Positions 1 through 9,390 are shown, numbered from the stretch's first letter. The stretch: DNA of 64,000 nucleotides from Candidatus Zixiibacteriota bacterium (GCA_035574315.1 DATLYW010000007.1:62001-126000), one strand, 5' to 3'. Notes: a model not told the origin generated them from the sequence alone. Program-made: numbers and translations.

Positions 1-2
1 CG

Positions 3-2297
3 GGGCGCGGAACCTACGTCGCCGATATCCGGCTGCCGTCGATGGCCCACGCCGCCCTGGCGCGCAGCCTGCACGCTCACGCCCGCATCCGCGTCGATGC
101 GAGCGAAGCGCGCTCTCTGGAAGGCGTGCTGGGAGTCTGGACCGGCGCCGAGATCGCGGGTCGCATTGCGCCGTTTCCGGAAAGCTTCGAGATCCATCCC
201 GCGGCGTGGCTCGAGGGAGTGAAGCCGCTCCTGCGCGGCCCGCGGCCGGAGGCGCTCGCCCGCGAAAAGGTCCATTACGTCGGTGAGCCCCTGGCCGTCG
301 TCGTAGCCGAGGATCGCCACCTCGCCGAAGACGCCGCCGACCTCATCCGGGTCGACTACGATCCCCTCCCGGTGCTGGCCGACCCCGAAGAGGCTCTGCG
401 CCCGGGAGCGGCGCTGGTCCATGACGGCGCTCCCGACAACATCGTTTTCAGCTTCACCGTGACCAAGGGGGACGTCGAAGGCGCTCTGCGCACCGCGCCG
501 CGGCGGCTCGCGGAGCGCTTTCGCCACCACCGCTACTGCGCGGCGCCCCTGGAGGGGCGCGGCGTGGTGGCCTGGGCCGAGCCGAAGACCGGCGTGCTCA
601 CGGTCTGGTCGTCGACGCAGATGCCGCACCTGGTGCGGCGCCAGATCGCCGCTCAGCTCGGTCTCCCGGAAGCACTGGTGCGCGTGATCGCCCCCGATGT
701 GGGCGGCGGCTTCGGCCCCAAGGTTTTCGTCTATCCCGAAGAAGTCCTGATTCCGTATCTGTCGTTGTGCCTCCGCCGTCCGGTGAAGTGGATCGAGGAC
801 CGGCGCGAGCATTTCGTCGCGACGGCGCACGCGCGCGACCAGGTCCACTGGGTCGAGCTCGGCTTCGACCTCGACGGGCGCATCCTGGCCCTGCGCGACC
901 GCTTCGTGCTCGACAACGGCGCCTACAATCCGATGGGCCTGACCGACGCGTACAATACGGCGGCGCACCTCCAGGGGCCGTACAGGATTCCGAACTTCTC
1001 GGTGAGCGGCACCTGCGTTTCCACCAACAAGGTGCCCAACGCTCCCTACCGGGGTGCGGGCCGGCCCGAGGCGGTTTTCGTCATGGAGCGCTCGATCGAC
1101 CTCATCGCCGGCGAGCTGGGGCTCGACCCGGCCGAAGCACGCCGCCGCAACTTCGTCCGGCCGGAAGAGATGCCCTACCTGGCCGGCATGCTCTATCGCG
1201 ACGGCCGGCCGATCTGCTACGACAGCGGCGACTTCCCCGAAACCCTCGCCCGCGCCCTGGCCGCCGCCGACTACGAAGGCTGGAAAAGACGCCGGGACGA
1301 GCCGGGCCGCAACGGCCGCCGCATCGGCGTCGGCATCGGCTGCTACGTGGAGGGAACCGGCGTCGGCTCGTTCGAAGGCGCGCGCGTGCGCATCGATGCC
1401 GGCGGCCGGCTGATCGTCGCGACCGGAGCCACCGCCCACGGCCAGGGTCACGAGACCGTCTTCGCGCAGATCGCGGCCGATCTGTGGGGTGTGACGCCCG
1501 ACGACGTCGTCGTCATCGAAGGAGACACGGCGGCGATTCCGTTCGGTTGCGGCGCCTTCGCCAGCCGCAGCTCGGTGGCGGCAGGCTCGGCCATCTACGA
1601 GGCCTCGGCGCGCCTCCAGGAAAAAACCCGCCGGCTCGCGGCGCATCTCCTCGAGGCCCGCCCCGACGACCTCCGGTTCGGCGGCGGGAAGGTGTTCGTC
1701 CGCGAGGCGCCGGGCCGCGCGGTGACCTTCGCCGATCTGGCGCGCGCCGCGCTTCCGGGATGGGCTTCGAACATGCCCGCCGGGCTGGAGCCGGGGCTCG
1801 AGGAGACTTTCTATTACGTTCCGCCGACGGTTACCTGGGCGAACGCCGCGCACGTGGCGGTGGTGGAGGTCGACACCGAGACGGGGGAGATCCGGCTGCT
1901 CGACTACGCGGTCGCCCACGACGCGGGCAAGCTGATCAACCCGCTGTTCGTCGCCGGCCAGATCCACGGCGGGGTGGCGCAGGGAATCGGGGCGGCGCTC
2001 TACGAGGAGATCGTCTACGACGGCGAGGGGCAGCCCTTGAATCCGAGCTTCATGCACTACCTGCTGCCCTCGGCGGCCGAGATTCCGCGGATCAAGATCG
2101 TGCACCTCGATTCGCCCTCCTCGCTCAACCCGCTGGGAGTGAAAGGGCTGGGCGAGGGTGGCGCCATTGCGCCGCCGGCGGCGATCGCCAATGCCCTGGC
2201 GGACGCGCTCGGGGGCAAAAGGGCGCGCGTGAACGAGATCCCGCTTCACCCGGAGCGGGTCCTCCAGATTCTCGCCGACGCGGAGGGCGCGAAGTGA
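3..2297 (+). CDS. Molybdenum hydroxylase large (Mo-cofactor) subunit, 5'-truncated
   Basis: This is the molybdopterin-binding subunit of a xanthine dehydrogenase/aldehyde oxidase/CO dehydrogenase-type enzyme, which hydroxylates a substrate carbon using water. The frame stays open to the left edge; codons from base 3 already encode the family's N-terminal pattern (GRGTYVADIRLP), so only a few residues are missing and the ATG at 42 is internal. The active-site loop reads PYRGAGR near 1044-1064, as in form II-like enzymes; form I CO dehydrogenase has AYRCSFR instead. The C-terminal GEGG near 2150-2161 holds the expected catalytic Glu. Its stop overlaps the FAD subunit start by 4 bases. The substrate cannot be read from sequence; CO is unlikely. 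The family call is firm. Confidence 0.93.
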   Translation, partial: GRGTYVADIRLPSMAHAALARSLHAHARIRVDASEARSLEGVLGVWTGAEIAGRIAPFPESFEIHPAAWLEGVKPLLRGPRPEALAREKVHYVGEPLAVVVAEDRHLAEDAADLIRVDYDPLPVLADPEEALRPGAALVHDGAPDNIVFSFTVTKGDVEGALRTAPRRLAERFRHHRYCAAPLEGRGVVAWAEPKTGVLTVWSSTQMPHLVRRQIAAQLGLPEALVRVIAPDVGGGFGPKVFVYPEEVLIPYLSLCLRRPVKWIEDRREHFVATAHARDQVHWVELGFDLDGRILALRDRFVLDNGAYNPMGLTDAYNTAAHLQGPYRIPNFSVSGTCVSTNKVPNAPYRGAGRPEAVFVMERSIDLIAGELGLDPAEARRRNFVRPEEMPYLAGMLYRDGRPICYDSGDFPETLARALAAADYEGWKRRRDEPGRNGRRIGVGIGCYVEGTGVGSFEGARVRIDAGGRLIVATGATAHGQGHETVFAQIAADLWGVTPDDVVVIEGDTAAIPFGCGAFASRSSVAAGSAIYEASARLQEKTRRLAAHLLEARPDDLRFGGGKVFVREAPGRAVTFADLARAALPGWASNMPAGLEPGLEETFYYVPPTVTWANAAHVAVVEVDTETGEIRLLDYAVAHDAGKLINPLFVAGQIHGGVAQGIGAALYEEIVYDGEGQPLNPSFMHYLLPSAAEIPRIKIVHLDSPSSLNPLGVKGLGEGGAIAPPAAIANALADALGGKRARVNEIPLHPERVLQILADAEGAK

Positions 2298-3172
2298 AAC
2301 CCGCCCCTTTCGACTATCTCCCGGCGAAAAGCCTGGACGAGGCGCTCGAGGCCCTCGGGAGGAACCCTCGCGGCGCGAAGCTGATCGCCGGCGGGCAGAG
2401 CCTGGTCCCGATGCTCAACCTGCGCCTCCTGCGGCCGGCGCTGCTCGTTGATCTCAACGGCGTTCCCGGCCTCGACGGCATCGCCGAAGTCCCCGGCGGG
2501 CTGGTGGTCGGAGCGGCAACGCGGCAGAGCGCGGTGGAGCGCTCAGCCGTCGTGCGGGAGAAGTGTCCGGTGCTCCCGGAGGCGATCCGCCACATCGGCC
2601 ATGCGGCGATCCGTCATCGCGGCACGATCGGCGGCAGCCTGGCGCACGCGGATCCGGCGGCGGAGCTTCCGGCCGTTGCGCTGGCGCTCGACGCCGAGCT
2701 CGAGATCGCCCGCAACGGCGCTTCGCGGACGGTGCCGGCGCACGACTTTTTCGTCGACTATCTGACCACGGTGCTCCGGCCCGAAGAGATCCTGCTCCGC
2801 ATTCGTTTCCCGGCCCTGGGGCCGCGGAGCGCCGGCGCCGTCGAGGAGATCGCCCGGCGCCGCGGCGACTTCGCCATCGCCGGCGTGGTGACGGTGGTCG
2901 AGCTCGACGGCGCCGGCAGGATTGCCCGCGCGTGCGTTGCGCTTTTCGGCGTTGCGCCGGTCCCGGTGCGCGCCCGCGCCGTGGAGTCCGCGCTCGCCGG
3001 CGGGCGGCCGGGTCCGGCGCAGATCCGCGAGGCGGCGGCCCTGGTCGATGCCGCCATCGATCCGCCCTCGGATATTCACGCTTCGAGCGCGTACCGGCGG
3101 CGGGTGGCGAGCGTGCTCACCGCGAGAGCTCTCGGGCGCGCGCTGGAGCGGGCGGAGGGTGGCGCTCCATGA
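2294..3172 (+). CDS. Molybdenum hydroxylase FAD-binding (medium) subunit
   Basis: The 292-residue protein is the FAD subunit that passes electrons between the 2Fe-2S centres and the external acceptor. The two family FAD motifs are visible: GGQSLVPMLNLRL at residues 33-45 and TIGGSLAHADP at 111-121, followed by the CO dehydrogenase flavoprotein C-terminal domain. The start is the GTG at 2294, which overlaps the large-subunit stop (GTGA); the N-terminus then begins with the typical FDYLPAKSLDEA. Its own stop overlaps the next ATG (ATGA). Gene order large-medium-small with 4-base overlaps implies translational coupling. Confidence 0.92.
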   Translation: MKPAPFDYLPAKSLDEALEALGRNPRGAKLIAGGQSLVPMLNLRLLRPALLVDLNGVPGLDGIAEVPGGLVVGAATRQSAVERSAVVREKCPVLPEAIRHIGHAAIRHRGTIGGSLAHADPAAELPAVALALDAELEIARNGASRTVPAHDFFVDYLTTVLRPEEILLRIRFPALGPRSAGAVEEIARRRGDFAIAGVVTVVELDGAGRIARACVALFGVAPVPVRARAVESALAGGRPGPAQIREAAALVDAAIDPPSDIHASSAYRRRVASVLTARALGRALERAEGGAP

Positions 3173-3687
3173 GACCCGTACGGACCATAGAGATCGTCGC
3201 CAACGGCAGGCGCTACAGGGAGGCGGTCGAGCCGCGGCTTTCACTGGCGGACTTTCTGCGCGACCGGCTCGGGCTGACCGGGACACACCTCGGCTGCGAG
3301 CAGGGAGTTTGCGGCAGCTGCACGGTGCTCCTGGACGGCAAGACCGTCCGCTCCTGCCTCGTGCTCGCGGTGCAGGCCGACGGGCGATCGGTCACCACCG
3401 TGGAAGGGCTGGCGGGAGGGCCGGAAGATCCCGGCGGGCTGCACCCGGTCCAGCGGGCCTTCCTGGAGGCGGCCGCATTTCAGTGCGGCTACTGCACGCC
3501 GGGCTTTCTCCTGACAGTCGACGAGCTCCTGCGCGAGAACCCGGCGCCTTCGGAAGAGGAGATCCGCGAGCGGCTGAGCGGCAATCTCTGCCGCTGCACC
3601 GGCTACCAGCACATCGTCGACGCGGCGCTGCGGGCGGCCGCGCGCCCGCGCCCGGAGCAAAACCATGGCGGTCATCCTGCGCCTTAA
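3169..3687 (+). CDS. Molybdenum hydroxylase 2Fe-2S (small) subunit
   Basis: The 172-residue electron-transfer subunit carries two 2Fe-2S clusters. Cys43, Cys48, Cys51 and Cys63 form the plant-ferredoxin-like N-terminal cluster (GCEQGVCGSC then C). Cys106, Cys109, Cys141 and Cys143 form the C-terminal cluster (QCGYCTPG and NLCRCTGY). All eight ligands are present, so the enzyme is probably functional. It starts at an ATG overlapping the FAD-subunit stop and its 3' end overlaps the ABC ATPase by 23 bases. This tight link suggests that the enzyme and the transporter act on the same compound. Confidence 0.95.
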   Translation: MRPVRTIEIVANGRRYREAVEPRLSLADFLRDRLGLTGTHLGCEQGVCGSCTVLLDGKTVRSCLVLAVQADGRSVTTVEGLAGGPEDPGGLHPVQRAFLEAAAFQCGYCTPGFLLTVDELLRENPAPSEEEIRERLSGNLCRCTGYQHIVDAALRAAARPRPEQNHGGHPAP

Positions 3688-4447
3688 GGACGTCCGCAAG
3701 GTCTGGCGCATCGAGCGGACCAACGAGGAGGTCGTGGCGCTCGCCGGCATCGACCTCGAGGTCTCGCAGGGAGAATTCCTCGTTCTGGTCGGGCCGTCGG
3801 GTTGCGGCAAATCGACCCTGCTGCAGATCATCGCCGGGCTGGAGACGGCGGCCGGCGGAACCGTGGAGATCCTCCGGGCGGCGGACGGGCAGAAGCAAAC
3901 CGGCATGGTTTTCCAGGAGTATGCGCTCTTCCCGTGGCGTACGGTGCTGGAGAACATCGCCTTCGGTCCCGAGGCTCGCGGTATCCCGCGCGCCGAGCGC
4001 GAGGCCAACGCCCGCAGGCTCATCGACCTCGTCCATCTCAAGGGCTTCGAGAGCCGCTATCCGCACGAGCTTTCCGGGGGCATGCGCCAGCGGGTCGCGC
4101 TCGCCCGGGCGCTGGCCAACGATCCGGCGATTCTGCTGTTCGACGAGCCGCTCGCATCGCTCGACGCTCAGACGCGCAGGGTGCTGCAGGCCGAGCTGGT
4201 CCGGATCTGGCAGGAAACCAGGCGGACCTTCATCTACGTCACCCATGCTCTCGAGGAGGCCGTGCTGCTCGGCGACCGGGTCGTGCTCTTCACGGCGCGC
4301 CCGGGCCGCATCAAGGAAATCGTGCCGGTCCGCCTGCCGCGGCCGCGCAGCATCACGGGCCGCGCGGAAGCCGAGCTGCTCGAGTATCTCTCGGAGCAGA
4401 TCCGCGAGGAGGTGGAGCGCTCGCTGCGGGCGGAAGGGCTGGCGTGA
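3665..4447 (+). CDS. ABC transporter ATPase, nitrate/sulfonate/taurine (SsuB/TauB-like) type
   Basis: The 260-residue ATPase energises import through the permease encoded next. Walker A is GPSGCGKST at 43-51, the Q-loop Gln is in FQEYALFPW near 84, the signature LSGGMRQR starts at 136, and Walker B ILLFDEP ends with D160-E161. FPWRTVLENIAF is typical of the SsuB/TauB/NrtD family. The ATG at 3665 lies inside the end of the 2Fe-2S subunit gene. No binding protein lies beside it; it could lie upstream of the window or be one of the NMT1-type proteins at 21.5 or 23.6 kb. The family is firm and the substrate is unknown. Confidence 0.93.
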   Translation: MAVILRLKDVRKVWRIERTNEEVVALAGIDLEVSQGEFLVLVGPSGCGKSTLLQIIAGLETAAGGTVEILRAADGQKQTGMVFQEYALFPWRTVLENIAFGPEARGIPRAEREANARRLIDLVHLKGFESRYPHELSGGMRQRVALARALANDPAILLFDEPLASLDAQTRRVLQAELVRIWQETRRTFIYVTHALEEAVLLGDRVVLFTARPGRIKEIVPVRLPRPRSITGRAEAELLEYLSEQIREEVERSLRAEGLA

Positions 4448-4484
4448 GCGGGCGCGTCATCGTGCAGGAGAGGAGAACCCCGCC

Positions 4485-5237
4485 ATGGGAAAACGTTATC
4501 GGCCGCTTCGGATCGTTTCGCCGATCGCCTTTCTCGGCCTCTGGGAAATCGCCGTTCGACTGGCGGACATCGATCAGCTGCTGATCCCGTCCCCGGTTTC
4601 CGTCGTGCGCACCATGTTCGACCTCACGATCGACGGCCGGCTGCCCTGGGCGATCGGCGTAAGCCTCGTGCGCGTGCTGCAGGGTTTCGTCTACGGCGCC
4701 GCGCTGGGGATCGTGGTGGGACTTCTGGTCGGCTGGTTCCGGGCCGTCGAGGACGCCGTCGACCCGCTGGTCGCCGCGATCTACCCGATTCCCAAATCGG
4801 CCCTTTTCCCCCTCTTCATCCTGTGGTTCGGTCTCGGCGAGACCTCCAAGGTGATGACGATCATGATCGGCGTGCTGTTCCTGGTGCTCATCAACACCGT
4901 GACGGGCGTGAAGTCGCTGGATCCCGTGCTGCTCAAGGCGGCGCGCGATCTCGGCGCGAACCAGCGCCAGATCTTCACCAAGGTCGTGATTCCCGGCGCG
5001 TTGCCGAACATCTTCACCGGGCTGAGGCTCGGCGCGGGCATGGCGCTGATTCTCGTCTTCATCACCGAAATCGAGGCGACCCGCGAGGGTCTGGGTTTTC
5101 TGCTCTGGGAGTCTTATCAACTGTTGCTGGTCAAGCAGGTGTTCGGCTGCACGATCGCGTTCGGCATCCTCGGCATCCTGAGCACCTGGAGCCTGCAGTG
5201 GCTGGAGCGAGCCTGCTGCCCCTGGCGGCGGGTCTGA
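4485..5237 (+). CDS. ABC transporter permease, SsuC/TauC-like
   Basis: The 250-residue inner-membrane permease has about six hydrophobic segments and the cytoplasmic EAA loop around residues 150-175 (KAARDLGANQRQIFTKVVIPGALPN), which contacts the ATPase. The chosen ATG at 4485 is preceded by an AG-rich ribosome site (4467-4476) and gives the usual family length; the frame extends far upstream but there it is antisense or out of frame to known genes. It follows the ATPase by 37 bases and precedes the amidohydrolase by 30, so one transcript is likely. Confidence 0.92.
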   Translation: MGKRYRPLRIVSPIAFLGLWEIAVRLADIDQLLIPSPVSVVRTMFDLTIDGRLPWAIGVSLVRVLQGFVYGAALGIVVGLLVGWFRAVEDAVDPLVAAIYPIPKSALFPLFILWFGLGETSKVMTIMIGVLFLVLINTVTGVKSLDPVLLKAARDLGANQRQIFTKVVIPGALPNIFTGLRLGAGMALILVFITEIEATREGLGFLLWESYQLLLVKQVFGCTIAFGILGILSTWSLQWLERACCPWRRV

Positions 5238-5267
5238 CCCGGAGGCGCGGGAGAAAGGAAAGAGCGC

Positions 5268-6902
5268 ATGGCGGAACGACCTCTGGTCGTGCAGGGAGGA
5301 AAGCTGATCGACGGGACCGGACGGCGCCCGGTCGAAAACGCGGCGATCGTGATCCGCGGCGGCCGGTTTCAGGCGGTCGGAAGAACGGGAGACGTCCCGA
5401 TTCCGCCCGACGCCGAGGTGATCGACGTCCGGGGCAAGACCATTCTCCCGGGCTTCATCGACGGCCACGGCCATCTGGAAGATTTCCACGGCGAGCTCTA
5501 CCTCCATCTGGGGATCACCACCTGCGCCTCGATCGAGCTCTACCAGGACGGTCCCTGGACGCGGGCGCAAAAGCAGGGAACCGACCTGGGGAAGATCCGC
5601 GGCCCGCGCATCTGGATGTCCGGCCGGGCGATCGGCGCGCCGGGCACCGGACACGACGCCTTCGGCTCGCGTACGCTTCGCGACAACATCATCGTGACCA
5701 CCCCCGACGAGGTGCGCGCCGCCGTGAGGCGGAAAAAAGAGCTCGGCTGCGACATCCTCAAGGTCAACGAGTTCCTTTCCATGGAGCTGTTGAAGGTGGC
5801 GGTGGAGGAGGCGCACCGGCTCGACATGCCCGTGGCCGCCCACAGCTGGGACGCGGTCGGCTCGTCGCGGGCGGGCGTCGACGCTATCGAGCACATCTGG
5901 TCGGTCGGCTACAGCTCCATTCCCTACGTGCCCGCCCGACGCAAGCTCGCCGAGGATCGGCTGGGCGGGGTGATCGACCAGGAGCTCGCCGGCGCCTACT
6001 ACCAGACGGAAAACTACGGCGCGGTGATCGCGGCCATGGTCGAGCACGGCGTCGCGTTCACGCCCACGATCGCCAAGTGGCTGCGTCCCCTTTCGCCGAG
6101 CGCGGAACGCTTCCGGGCCCGCGAGAACCAGATCCTGAGCCATCCGGAGGCCGACCTGCCCGCCTCGGTGCGCGCCGTGACCGAGAACGCTTACGACAAG
6201 CTGCTCAAGCGCTACACCCCCGAGCAGCTCGCGCAGGCGCGGGTCGGCTACGAAAAGGCGAACGAGTTCATCCGCCGTTTCGTCGAAGCCGGCGGCCTGC
6301 TGAAGGAAGGCTCCGACCCGCCTCGCGGGATGGCCGCCTTGCTGATGCACGAGGCGCTGGTGATGGACGTCGAGGCGGGCGTGCCGCCGCTGACCGCGAT
6401 CCAGGCGGCAACCCTCAACGTGGCGAAGGCCTTCAAAAAGGACAGGGATTACGGCAGCGTCGAGCCGGGCAAGGTGGCCGACCTTTCCATCGTCGAGGGC
6501 GACCCGCTCCAGGACATCTGGGCCACGCAAAACGTGAAGATGGTGGTCATGGACGGAAAGGTAATCGATATCGAGTTCCACCGCTACAAGAACCCGATTC
6601 CTTCGTTCTACTCGTACCAGAGCCTCCCGCTCGACCTCGAGGTCTCTCCTTTGTTTCTCGTCGAGGGGACGGGCCCGACGACGCTGCGCGTGCGCTCGAA
6701 AGGAGGCATGTGGCCGTTTCACCGCGTCCTGCTGAACGGCCGGCCGCTGCCGACGAGCTTCGTCTCGAAAAACGAGCTGAAGGCCGTGATCGCGCCCGAA
6801 GCGATCCCGACGGCGGGCACTTACATCGTCACCCTGAAGTGCGAAGGAGAAACTCTTCCCGAGTCGCACCGGGCCCATCTGGTCGTCGGTTTCAAACCCT
6901 AG
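5268..6902 (+). CDS. Metal-dependent amidohydrolase (imidazolonepropionase-like) with C-terminal extension
   Basis: The 544-residue protein belongs to the amidohydrolase superfamily, metal-dependent hydrolases of amide, cyclic imide or related bonds. The HxH metal motif is H67-G-H69 in PGFIDGHGH. Later His candidates lie in VAAHSW and AIEHIW, and the C-terminal NVAKAF...GSVEPGKVADL block closes the barrel. The last 100 or so residues, after the usual family end, form a beta-rich extension of unknown role. It sits in the run with the molybdenum hydroxylase and ABC genes, consistent with hydroxylation followed by ring or amide hydrolysis. The substrate is inference only. Confidence 0.85.
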   Translation: MAERPLVVQGGKLIDGTGRRPVENAAIVIRGGRFQAVGRTGDVPIPPDAEVIDVRGKTILPGFIDGHGHLEDFHGELYLHLGITTCASIELYQDGPWTRAQKQGTDLGKIRGPRIWMSGRAIGAPGTGHDAFGSRTLRDNIIVTTPDEVRAAVRRKKELGCDILKVNEFLSMELLKVAVEEAHRLDMPVAAHSWDAVGSSRAGVDAIEHIWSVGYSSIPYVPARRKLAEDRLGGVIDQELAGAYYQTENYGAVIAAMVEHGVAFTPTIAKWLRPLSPSAERFRARENQILSHPEADLPASVRAVTENAYDKLLKRYTPEQLAQARVGYEKANEFIRRFVEAGGLLKEGSDPPRGMAALLMHEALVMDVEAGVPPLTAIQAATLNVAKAFKKDRDYGSVEPGKVADLSIVEGDPLQDIWATQNVKMVVMDGKVIDIEFHRYKNPIPSFYSYQSLPLDLEVSPLFLVEGTGPTTLRVRSKGGMWPFHRVLLNGRPLPTSFVSKNELKAVIAPEAIPTAGTYIVTLKCEGETLPESHRAHLVVGFKP

Positions 6903-6938
6903 CCCGGACCCGGCCTCGAGCGAAGTTGCGTTCCACCG

Positions 6939-7778
6939 ATGAAGCTTACGATCGATACGAAGCTGAACCTCAACGACGGTCATTCGATTCCCCGGCTCGG
7001 GCTCGGCGTGTGGCAGATCCGCGCGGGGCGATCGTGCGAAGCCGCGGTGCTCGCGGCCCTGGAAGCGGGGTACCGCCACATCGACACGGCGTCCTTCTAC
7101 GGCAACGAGGAGAGCGTCGGAAGCGCCGTCAGAAAGAGCGGGATTCCGCGGGAGCAGATCTTCGTCACCACCAAGCTCTGGAACAGCGACCACGGAAATC
7201 CCGAGCGCGCCTTCGACGCGAGCCTGCGCCGGCTCGGCCTCGACTACGTCGATCTCTATCTGATTCACTATCCCGTGCGCGAGCGGCGGCAGAGCTGGCG
7301 TGTGCTCGAGCGGCTGCGCGAGAAGGGCAAGGCGCGCTCGATCGGCGTCAGCAACTTCACCGCGAGGCACCTGACCGAGCTGCTTGCCGGGTCGACGACG
7401 GTCCCCGCCGTGAACCAGGTCGAGCTCCACCCCTACCTCTATCAGAAGGAACTGATCGATTTCTGCCGGGAGAGGAAGATCGCCGTCGAGGCGTACAGTC
7501 CACTGACGCACGGCGAGCGGCTGAACGATCCGAGGCTCGCCGCGGTCGCCGCCCGGTACTCGTCGGGCCGCAGCGGGAAGACGAAATCGCCCGCTCAGGT
7601 CCTCATTCGCTGGGCGCTGCAGCACGACCTCGTCGTGATTCCCAAGTCGGCCGAGCGCGAGCGCATCTTCGAGAACGCCGACGTTTTCGATTTCGAGATC
7701 AGCCCGGAGGACATGCGGCTCCTCGACGGCCTGAACGAAAACCTCAGGACCTGCTGGGATCCGACGCACGCGCCGTAA
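6939..7778 (+). CDS. Aldo/keto reductase
   Basis: The 279-residue NADPH-dependent reductase has the full AKR catalytic tetrad: D49, Y54, K79 and H110. GYRHIDTASFYGNE, the VGVSNF-like segment (SIGVSNF) and the NADPH-binding VIPKSAERERIFEN near the C-terminus are all visible. Length and order are normal for the 2,5-diketo-gluconate reductase-like AKR group. It lies 36 bases after the amidohydrolase on the same strand, so it may reduce a carbonyl product of the same pathway. The substrate cannot be deduced. Confidence 0.9.
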   Translation: MKLTIDTKLNLNDGHSIPRLGLGVWQIRAGRSCEAAVLAALEAGYRHIDTASFYGNEESVGSAVRKSGIPREQIFVTTKLWNSDHGNPERAFDASLRRLGLDYVDLYLIHYPVRERRQSWRVLERLREKGKARSIGVSNFTARHLTELLAGSTTVPAVNQVELHPYLYQKELIDFCRERKIAVEAYSPLTHGERLNDPRLAAVAARYSSGRSGKTKSPAQVLIRWALQHDLVVIPKSAERERIFENADVFDFEISPEDMRLLDGLNENLRTCWDPTHAP

Positions 7779-7905
7779 CGAGGGAGAGCCGCGCGCTTTC
7801 CCGCTTACCTGCGGACCGACGGCGCGCCGCCTTCGGTGCGCGGCCGGACGGCCCCCTCCTGCGCCGAGGCGCGGTTTCGATGCTCCCGCCTCCGTCCGGA
7901 GGAAG

Positions 7906-7928
7906 CTCCGCCGGCGGGGTGTTTTTTC
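7906..7928 (+). terminator. Possible intrinsic terminator
   Basis: A short G+C-rich hairpin (CTCCG, four-base loop, CGGGG) is followed by TGTTTTTTCT. It lies in the 256-base gap after the aldo/keto reductase and before the cupin. The stem is only five pairs with one wobble, so this is a weak call. The rest of that gap shows no convincing gene. Confidence 0.3.
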
Positions 7929-8034
7929 TCCGGAGGAATGCTATGGTGCGTGCGCGCCGGCCGGCGCGCGCCGCGCCATCGCGTGAAAAAGCGACGGCGG
8001 GCTTCGCCGGCCGCAACGTCCGAGGAGGTGACCC

Positions 8035-8415
8035 ATGCCGGTCAAGGTGATGCGGATCGAGGATGCGCCGATCAGGATCATGCGCTGGAACCGGGGCAAG
8101 GCGCTCCGGCTGGTGGACGAGGCCGACGGCGCGAAGAACGTCGACGTGCACATCAATCTCATCAACGTCGACTCCGGTCCGGGGCCGACTCACTACCACG
8201 CGAAGGCCGAAAACGTCTACGTGGTTCTCGAGGGAACCGTCGAGGCGATCGTCGAGGGCAAGAAATACCGGCTCGGCCCGGGAGAGGTCGCCTTCATTCC
8301 GCCCGGCGTGAGGCACGCCGCCGGCAACTGCGGCGACACCGTCGCCCGCGTGCTGGAGATCTACGCGCCCGCCGGCGAGGACTTTCACATCGTCGACGAC
8401 TCCGAGAACCGCTGA
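8035..8415 (+). CDS. Single-domain cupin protein
   Basis: The 126-residue protein is a small cupin. The metal-binding pattern is H53, H55 and E59 in THYHAKAEN, followed by the second cupin motif PGEVAFIPPGVRH with H94, so the complete 3-His/1-Glu ligand set is present. A strong ribosome site (GAGGAGG) precedes the ATG at 8035. Cupins of this size may be small dioxygenases, isomerases or binding proteins; no specific role can be given. It is followed by the LLM oxidoreductase after 6 bases, so the two are probably co-translated. Confidence 0.85.
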   Translation: MPVKVMRIEDAPIRIMRWNRGKALRLVDEADGAKNVDVHINLINVDSGPGPTHYHAKAENVYVVLEGTVEAIVEGKKYRLGPGEVAFIPPGVRHAAGNCGDTVARVLEIYAPAGEDFHIVDDSENR

Positions 8416-8421
8416 GGCGCG

Positions 8422-9390
8422 ATGCGGTTCGGCGTCCTGTTGCCTCACTTCGGCAAGCAGGCCTCGCGCTCGCGCATCATCGACGGCGCGTGCATGTGCG
8501 AGGAGCTGGGCTTCGACTCGGTCTGGGTCCGGGATCATCTCCTCTGGAACCCTCACGGAATGGAGCGCTCGGACCTCACGTTCATCGAGCCTTTCGTCAC
8601 GCTTTCGGCGGTTGCGGCCGTGACGCGCAGAATCGTTCTCGGGACCGCCGTGCTCGTTCCGCTGCGCTGGCCGCTGAAGCTGTGTCAGGACCTTGCGAGC
8701 CTTTCCTTCCTTGCCGGCGGCCGGGTCATCGCCGGCATGGGGCTGGGGTTCAATCCGCCCGAGCTCGCCGCTGTCGGGCTTCGCGGGGAGGATCGTGCGG
8801 AGATCCTGCGCGAGACGGTGGCCATCGCTCGCCGGGTCTGGACGGAGAACGACGTCACCTACCGGGGCAGGCTGTTCTCGTTCGAGAACGTCACCCTCGA
8901 GCCCAAGCCGGTCGAGCCGATCCCGATCTTCTACGGCGGCAGCACGCGCGCGTCGATCCGTCGGGCCGCGGAGTACTGCGACGGATGGATCCCCGGCCGC
9001 GTCCCGCTGGCGACCTTCGACGACCGGGTGAGCTACCTGCGCCGGCTGACCGACCGGAAGATCGTCCTCGGAAACATCCCGATCACGCGCATCGAGAGGG
9101 ACCGAAAGCGCGCCCGCGCGGACATCGACGTCCGGGCGCTCGCGGAAAGCTCCGAGGGGAGCAGTCGCTGGATCAGGCCGCCCTCGGGGAAATTCCAGAC
9201 GATCGAGGACCTCGAAGGGCTCCTGATCGTCGGCGATCCCGACGACTGCGCCGCCGAGATCGAGAAATTCCGCGTGCGCGGAGTCGAGCACCTGGTTTTC
9301 GACCTGCGCCTCCAGTACGATCGTTTCGAGGAGAGCCTGGAGCTGATCGGCAAAGAGCTGCTCCCCCGCTTCCCCGCCCCCGCGCCCTGA
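8422..9390 (+). CDS. LLM class flavin-dependent oxidoreductase
   Basis: The 322-residue protein belongs to the bacterial luciferase-like family, which uses FMN or F420 for oxidation. Typical features are MRFGVLLPHFG at the N-terminus, CEELGFDSVWVRDHLLW near 25-45, and RIVLGTAVLVPLRWP followed by GRVIAGMGLGFNPPEL in the barrel. The N-terminal TIM-barrel order is intact. Whether the cofactor is F420 or FMN cannot be decided here. It lies 6 bases after the cupin and about 70 bases before a second LLM gene, so the three may form one unit. Confidence 0.88.
   Translation: MRFGVLLPHFGKQASRSRIIDGACMCEELGFDSVWVRDHLLWNPHGMERSDLTFIEPFVTLSAVAAVTRRIVLGTAVLVPLRWPLKLCQDLASLSFLAGGRVIAGMGLGFNPPELAAVGLRGEDRAEILRETVAIARRVWTENDVTYRGRLFSFENVTLEPKPVEPIPIFYGGSTRASIRRAAEYCDGWIPGRVPLATFDDRVSYLRRLTDRKIVLGNIPITRIERDRKRARADIDVRALAESSEGSSRWIRPPSGKFQTIEDLEGLLIVGDPDDCAAEIEKFRVRGVEHLVFDLRLQYDRFEESLELIGKELLPRFPAPAP

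Noticed and set aside
3..3687. True CO dehydrogenase (coxMSL)
   Set aside because: The gene order is large-medium-small and the active-site loop is PYRGAGR, not AYRCSFR. A generic molybdenum hydroxylase is the safer call.
4353..7769. A 1138-codon open frame on the minus strand
   Set aside because: It runs antisense across the ABC permease, amidohydrolase and aldo/keto reductase genes. Long antisense frames are common in GC-rich DNA; the translation is Arg/Asp/Glu/Gly-rich with no domain.
4823..8050. A 1075-codon open frame on the plus strand overlapping the amidohydrolase and aldo/keto reductase
   Set aside because: It is the out-of-frame shadow of those recognised genes and encodes low-complexity Arg/Gly-rich sequence.
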